Below, piece after piece: positions 6,788 through 10,588 of a stretch of DNA of 10,588 nucleotides. The stretch is taken from positions 1 through 10,588 of the forward strand of contig JAGYMN010000041.1 in NCBI GenBank assembly GCA_018400395.1, in the 5' to 3' direction. Origin of the DNA: Actinomycetota bacterium (GTDB taxonomy: Bacteria > Actinomycetota > Humimicrobiia > Humimicrobiales > Humimicrobiaceae). Each line of letters opens with the position of its first letter. Within the stretch, counting starts at the first letter, position 1. The notes below the pieces were generated by a model that searched no databases, was not told where the DNA came from, and saw only the letters and a list, made by a program, of their open reading frames with translations. The position numbers and the translations under genes were made by a program.

Positions 6788-8440
6788 ATGACAAAGATTG
6801 CAATCTACGATAGGTATTTATCTACTGCCGGCGGGGGTGAAAGGTACAGCTGTAAAATGGCCGAGATCCTCTCCAGTGTGCCGGGATACAGTGTCGATCT
6901 CGTAACGGACATATATGCAGATACAGAAAGCATATCCCGGGGGCTGAACCTCGACCTGTCAAAAGTGGAGCTTAAAGTATTTCCCTATATATCTGATGAA
7001 TATATAAGGGGATTTACCGAAAAATACCATCTTTTCATAAATGCGACATATCTGAGCGCCCTTCCGGCATACGGAAGGAGGAATATTTACATTTGTTATT
7101 TCCCTACACCGTTTGATGTAGATTTTAATTTTGTGCACCGGTTCCTTTTATTTTTTTTCAGGGTCCCGGCCGTTTGGATCTTAAGGCTTGCTTCAAAGAT
7201 TACACGGGGGTTTACTGAAATAGAGGTAAAAGAGGGCATATATCAGCCGAAGCGTTTCATGCTCGGAAGGGGCAGCTGGACCACGGGAAGGGCAGTTATT
7301 GAAACAGGCAGGAAAAATAAATTCGCACTGGGTATAAAAAATCCCCTGACCAGCTCCATACCCGATATGAATGTAGGGGTGGAGGCAAATCTATTCCCTG
7401 ATGACTCCCAGGAAGGCCCAGAAGATGCAAAAAAGTTTATATACAGGACGGTTCTTTCAAGAGGGGAAAAGAAAACTGTTGTTATCCCGGGCACAGGAGA
7501 GGATAAAAACCGTTACAGAATTGTTGTAACTTCTGATACTTTTATCCCTTCAGACAGCGACGGGTCTTCGGCAGATTCAAGGATCCTGGGGGTTGCAGTC
7601 TATGATGAAGGCAGCAGGGGCGTTTTAAAGAAATTATTGCTTAAGCTGATCGGATATGTACCTTTATTTCTGGTAACCTACCCTAAAAATCTCGAGTTCC
7701 TTGAAAGCTATAATAAAATAATCTCAATATCAGAATATACAGCAGGCTGGGTTAAGAGATTATGGGGAAAAGAAAGCACAGTGCTTTTTCCTCCGGTAGA
7801 CACGAAAAGCTTTGCATGCAGAGAAAGCACGGTAAAGGAAAAGATAATACTAAGCGTCGGCAGGTTCTTCCCCGAGCACCATAACAAAAAGCAATACGAG
7901 CTTGTCCGGACTTTTATAAAAATGCTTGAGGATTATCCCCGGGATATGGAAAGATACCGGCTTTATCTTGCCGGAGGGGTATCCGGCAGGGCAGAGCACA
8001 AAAAATATGTGGAAAATATAAGGAAGCTATCAGAAGGCTACCCTGTTAGAATAATGGAGAATATTTCTTTTGACGGTCTGGCTTCATTATTTAAGAAAGC
8101 CTCTATTTTCTGGCATGCAGCAGGTCTCGGGGAAGATGAGAATTCACATCCGGAGAAATTCGAACATTTTGGAATAACGACAGTGGAGGCCATGTCGGCA
8201 GGGTGCATACCTGTGGTAATAAATAAGGGCGGGCAGAAGGAAATAATAAAAAATGGGATAGACGGTTTCTTTTTTGAAAACCTGGAAGAGCTTTCTAAAA
8301 TAACCATTGATATAATAAGGGGAAAGATAGACCCGGGGCCCATAAGGAGAAATGCTGTAATTAACTGCCAGAGATTCTCTAATAAAAGATTTGAAAAGGA
8401 CCTGCTCGCAATAATTAATGAATTGTTAGACGGTATTTGA
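6788..8440 (+). CDS. GT4 family glycosyltransferase (ALG11-like) with a beta-sandwich-like insertion
   Basis: A 550-residue GT-B retaining glycosyltransferase. The N-terminal domain has IAIYDRYL, then AGGGERYS (14-21), typical of the ALG11/mannosyltransferase-like group. The donor domain has SVGRFFPEHHNKKQ (356-369) and a textbook EX7E motif, E459 to E467, in EHFGITTVEAMSAG, followed by IPVV. Between them lies an extra block of about 130 residues (147-275) with EGIY (149-152), SWTTGRA (163-169), YRIVVTSDTFIPS (243-255) and DSRILGVAV (263-271). It is flanked by hydrophobic stretches at about 119-134 and 283-296. Removing the block leaves about 420 residues, a normal GT4 size. The ATG is 27 bases after the previous stop. 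No Shine-Dalgarno sequence is seen and no other ATG, GTG or TTG is available in the gap, so coupling to the upstream gene is likely. A mannosyl donor is possible but not proven. Confidence 0.88.
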   Translation: MTKIAIYDRYLSTAGGGERYSCKMAEILSSVPGYSVDLVTDIYADTESISRGLNLDLSKVELKVFPYISDEYIRGFTEKYHLFINATYLSALPAYGRRNIYICYFPTPFDVDFNFVHRFLLFFFRVPAVWILRLASKITRGFTEIEVKEGIYQPKRFMLGRGSWTTGRAVIETGRKNKFALGIKNPLTSSIPDMNVGVEANLFPDDSQEGPEDAKKFIYRTVLSRGEKKTVVIPGTGEDKNRYRIVVTSDTFIPSDSDGSSADSRILGVAVYDEGSRGVLKKLLLKLIGYVPLFLVTYPKNLEFLESYNKIISISEYTAGWVKRLWGKESTVLFPPVDTKSFACRESTVKEKIILSVGRFFPEHHNKKQYELVRTFIKMLEDYPRDMERYRLYLAGGVSGRAEHKKYVENIRKLSEGYPVRIMENISFDGLASLFKKASIFWHAAGLGEDENSHPEKFEHFGITTVEAMSAGCIPVVINKGGQKEIIKNGIDGFFFENLEELSKITIDIIRGKIDPGPIRRNAVINCQRFSNKRFEKDLLAIINELLDGI

Positions 8441-9426
8441 ATGACCCGGGAAATAAAGATAATCTAGAAATGACAGATCTCAGCATTATAATAGTAAACT
8501 ATAATGGCAGCGGTTTTATAGAAGGCTGTCTTTCAAGCATAAAAAAGTATTTTGGCCAGGGAATGCCCCTTATTTTGTATGAGGCAATCGTTGTTGATAA
8601 CTCTTCGACCGATACAAGTGGAACATACGTAAAGGAGTTCTGCAGTAAAAATACTGGATTCAGGCTGATAGAGAATACAGAAAATATTGGGTTCGGCCGG
8701 GCTTCAAACAGGGGGGCCTCGGAAGCTTCGGGCCGTTTTTTACTTTTTTTGAATCCTGACTGCAAGATAATTGAAGGCAATTTCGGGAAGGTAGTTTCAT
8801 ATTACCTTTCAAATGATGATGCAGGGGCGCTGGGGGTAAAGATCATTGGAACCGATGGCAGGCTGCAGCACAGCTGCCGCTCATTTCCCTCCATATCCAG
8901 GCAATTTTATGAAAGTTTTTTCCTTCATAAAATATTTGCCGGGAGCAGGGTTTTCGGTTCGTATTTTATGACATGGTGGGATCATAAAAATTGTGCGCAG
9001 GTGGACTGGTTATCGGGATCATTTCTGATGATAAAAAGAAAGTATTTTGAAGAAGCAGGCGGTTTTGACAGCGATTATTTCATGTACAGCGAGGATGCAG
9101 ACCTGTGTCTTAAGCTTTACCGTAAAGGATTAAGGAATTATTATTACCCCTTTTACACGATCCAGCATGAAGATGCGGCAGTAGCCTCCGTGGATATGGC
9201 CCTGAGGGAATCACAGTTATGGAGAGCCCGCAGGCTGTATTTTTTAAAAAACTATTCAAAGCTTCATGCAATACTGGTAAGTCTTCTGTACTTTATTGGT
9301 CTGGTAAACCGCATAGCAGTATTCTTTCTGATTTCGGTCTTTAACAGGGATATAAAAAAACAGAAAAGGGTCCCCAGGTATATCAGGGCTGTGAGGTTGT
9401 ATTTTGGCGGTAGGTCTTATAAATAA
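8437..9426 (+). CDS. GT2 family glycosyltransferase, WbbL/rhamnosyltransferase-like
   Basis: A 329-residue GT-A enzyme and the most conventional one in the cluster. It has LSIIIVNYNGSG near the N-terminus, VDNSSTDTS, ENIGFGRASNRG, NPD (106-108) as the DxD equivalent, DWLSGSFLM, GGFD (208-211) and YSEDADL (217-223), whose acidic residues match the catalytic region of inverting GT2 enzymes. A hydrophobic C-terminal stretch (about 276-302) followed by a basic tail suggests peripheral membrane attachment. Two starts are possible: TTG at 8437, which overlaps the previous stop by four bases and would allow coupling, or ATG at 8470 (MTDLSIIIVNY), which is closer to the usual N-terminus. Neither has a clear Shine-Dalgarno site. 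The sequence resembles rhamnosyl- or galactofuranosyl-type transferases, but the donor cannot be fixed. Confidence 0.88.
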   Translation: MNDPGNKDNLEMTDLSIIIVNYNGSGFIEGCLSSIKKYFGQGMPLILYEAIVVDNSSTDTSGTYVKEFCSKNTGFRLIENTENIGFGRASNRGASEASGRFLLFLNPDCKIIEGNFGKVVSYYLSNDDAGALGVKIIGTDGRLQHSCRSFPSISRQFYESFFLHKIFAGSRVFGSYFMTWWDHKNCAQVDWLSGSFLMIKRKYFEEAGGFDSDYFMYSEDADLCLKLYRKGLRNYYYPFYTIQHEDAAVASVDMALRESQLWRARRLYFLKNYSKLHAILVSLLYFIGLVNRIAVFFLISVFNRDIKKQKRVPRYIRAVRLYFGGRSYK

Positions 9427-9430
9427 AAAA

Positions 9431-9438
9431 GAGGAGGT
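9431..9438 (+). promoter_or_regulatory. Near-perfect Shine-Dalgarno site with unusual spacing
   Basis: GAGGAGGT is close to the full anti-Shine-Dalgarno complement. The first in-frame ATG (9453) lies 15 bases from the end of the GGAGG core, which is long. An in-frame CTG at 9447 would sit at 9 bases, the usual distance. Either the ATG is used at long spacing or CTG is the true start, adding two residues. Confidence 0.6.
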
Positions 9439-9452
9439 CCCGGTTTCTGAAT

Positions 9453-10544
9453 ATGTTTAATAAAAAAATAAGAGGCAAGAGAGTACTTGAAAAGACAGGC
9501 TTTATTACCACTGTATATAATGAAGCGTCCTCCATACGCCAGTTCCTTGGAAGCCTTATGGATCAGACTGTCCTGCCATCGGAAATAGTGATAGTAGACG
9601 GCGGTTCAGAGGACGGCACTTTTGAGGTTATTGACGGATTCTTCAGGGGCCTGGCCCGCCGGGAAGGAACTGAATTCCTAAAAATATATTATGGTGAAGG
9701 GGCTGAGAATGAAAAGCCCCGCCTTATTACTGTAAGGCTGATAAAAAAAGCCGGAGCAAAAATATCGGTGGGAAGGAATACGGCCATTATCAATTCATCC
9801 TGCAGTTTTATCAGCTCCAGTGATGCAGGATGTATCCTGGACCCCCGGTGGCTGGAAGAAATAAACAGCGGTATGGACGGTAGCAAAATCAAGATAAACG
9901 GCGGTATGAATTACCCGTTGTGCGTAAGTTTTATCCAGGATCTGCTGGCGCTCTGCATCATGCCGGGACTCAATGAAATAAAGAGAGACAGGTATATGCC
10001 TTCGTCAAGGAATATTTGTTTCAGGAAAACTCACTGGGAAAAAGCGGGGGGTTATCCGCAGTACCTTGATTACGGGGAAGATATGAAGTTTGATTTCAAT
10101 TTAAAGGAAAAGGGATATGAGATCATGTTTAATCCAGAAGCTGTTGTCTACTGGAAGATGCGGGATAGCCTGAGTGATATATTCAGGCAGTTTTTTAGAT
10201 ACGCAAAGGGAGATGCCCTCGGTAAGATGTACCCACTCAGGCATTTTATAAGATTTCTTTCAGGCTTTATATTTGCTGCAGCAGTATTAACGGGAATACT
10301 TATAAATCCATGGGTATTTCTGATACTTGCAGCACCTGCAGCTTTTTACTGTTATAGGTCATATTTCAGGCTGTTTATAAGATGGGACGGAAACGAAGGA
10401 TGCAGGCCGCCAAAAAATAGGATCATTGCTGCAATCTTATTGATACCCCTCCTGCTTATATATATAGACATTGCCAAAGCATCCGGCTATATTTACGGTT
10501 TATACAGTAGAAAAAACACTGCAGAAAGCCGTTATTTTTCATAG
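9453..10544 (+). CDS. Membrane-anchored GT2 family glycosyltransferase
   Basis: A 363-residue protein with an N-terminal GT-A domain and C-terminal membrane segments. Motifs are GFITTVYNEASSI near the N-terminus, VDGGSEDGT, VGRNTAI, SSSDAGC (with Asp124) as the metal-site strand in the DAG form used by one GT2 subgroup, SSRNICFRKTHWEKAGGYP and YGEDMKFDF (207-215) with the Glu-Asp pair. Hydrophobic stretches at about 268-287, 288-304 and 324-342 probably form two or three membrane helices, which would put the catalytic domain at the cytoplasmic face. This layout fits an enzyme acting on a lipid-linked acceptor, but first, middle and last steps in the pathway are all possible. It starts 26 bases after the preceding gene, with a strong ribosome site between them. 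No terminator is seen after its stop codon. Confidence 0.87.
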   Translation: MFNKKIRGKRVLEKTGFITTVYNEASSIRQFLGSLMDQTVLPSEIVIVDGGSEDGTFEVIDGFFRGLARREGTEFLKIYYGEGAENEKPRLITVRLIKKAGAKISVGRNTAIINSSCSFISSSDAGCILDPRWLEEINSGMDGSKIKINGGMNYPLCVSFIQDLLALCIMPGLNEIKRDRYMPSSRNICFRKTHWEKAGGYPQYLDYGEDMKFDFNLKEKGYEIMFNPEAVVYWKMRDSLSDIFRQFFRYAKGDALGKMYPLRHFIRFLSGFIFAAAVLTGILINPWVFLILAAPAAFYCYRSYFRLFIRWDGNEGCRPPKNRIIAAILLIPLLLIYIDIAKASGYIYGLYSRKNTAESRYFS

Positions 10545-10574
10545 ATTCACCGTATCTTAAAATAAAAATAATCC

Positions 10575-10583
10575 TGATATAAT
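10575..10583 (+). promoter_or_regulatory. Candidate extended -10 element at the right edge
   Basis: TGATATAAT is identical to the 9-mer at 201-209 and lies in the non-coding stretch after the last GT gene. No good -35 is visible 16-18 bases upstream. It would serve a gene to the right of the window. The stretch is very AT-rich, so this is a weak call. Confidence 0.3.
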
Positions 10584-10588
10584 ATTAT

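Noticed and set aside
9406..9413. GGCGGTAG, matching the first eight bases of the ops/JUMPstart element found before many polysaccharide operons.
   Set aside because: It lies inside the 3' end of a coding region (encoding FGGRS), the following bases do not fit the consensus, and it is not in an operon leader.
188..9892. About fifteen minus-strand open frames of 60-108 codons, plus one plus-strand overlap at 1236-1580.
   Set aside because: All but the first lie wholly inside strongly supported GT genes, and that one mostly does. They have no recognisable motifs and look like shadows of biased codon usage.

Overview
The window is one long plus-strand block of seven glycosyltransferase (GT) genes, with almost no other content. 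It is bacterial: there are Shine-Dalgarno sites, TTG starts, a probable intrinsic terminator and an extended -10 promoter. The DNA is moderately AT-rich with heavy use of ATA (Ile) and AGG/AGA (Arg) codons. No ribosomal or other marker gene is present, so taxonomy is open. The architecture of the fourth GT recalls enzymes I associate with Actinomycetota and Chloroflexota, so an uncultivated low-GC relative of these is a weak guess only.

Layout: 1-143 is AT-rich with no gene seen; 144-180 is a likely terminator of an upstream gene; about 201-209 is an extended -10 element. Then follow GT4 with a C-terminal coil (257-1747), GT2 (1750-2787), a GT4 fused to a methyltransferase-like region and a coiled coil (2832-5141), a 212-base gap holding what looks like a broken fragment of a membrane protein gene (about 5178-5313), an insert-bearing GT2 from a TTG start (5354-6760), an insert-bearing GT4 (6788-8440), a WbbL-like GT2 (8437-9426), and a membrane-anchored GT2 (9453-10544). 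A second extended -10 sequence lies at the right edge. Every long minus-strand frame is a shadow of these genes.

Together the genes most likely build a cell-surface polysaccharide or glycolipid glycan, each enzyme adding one or more sugars from nucleotide-sugar donors at the cytoplasmic face of the membrane. No polymerase, flippase, ABC exporter or sugar-nucleotide synthesis gene is inside the window, so neither the sugar sequence nor the export route can be read from it.

The most unusual feature is a shared accessory module. The adjacent genes at 5354 and 6788 belong to different GT folds (GT-A and GT-B), yet both carry an insertion of roughly 120-140 residues with the same two signatures: EG(F/I)Y...WT(S/T)GxA and DxRxLGVx(V/I). 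The two signatures occur in opposite order in the two proteins, as if a beta-sandwich were circularly permuted. The second notable protein is the 769-residue GT4/methyltransferase-like/coiled-coil fusion, whose methyltransferase-like part lacks a recognisable SAM glycine loop.
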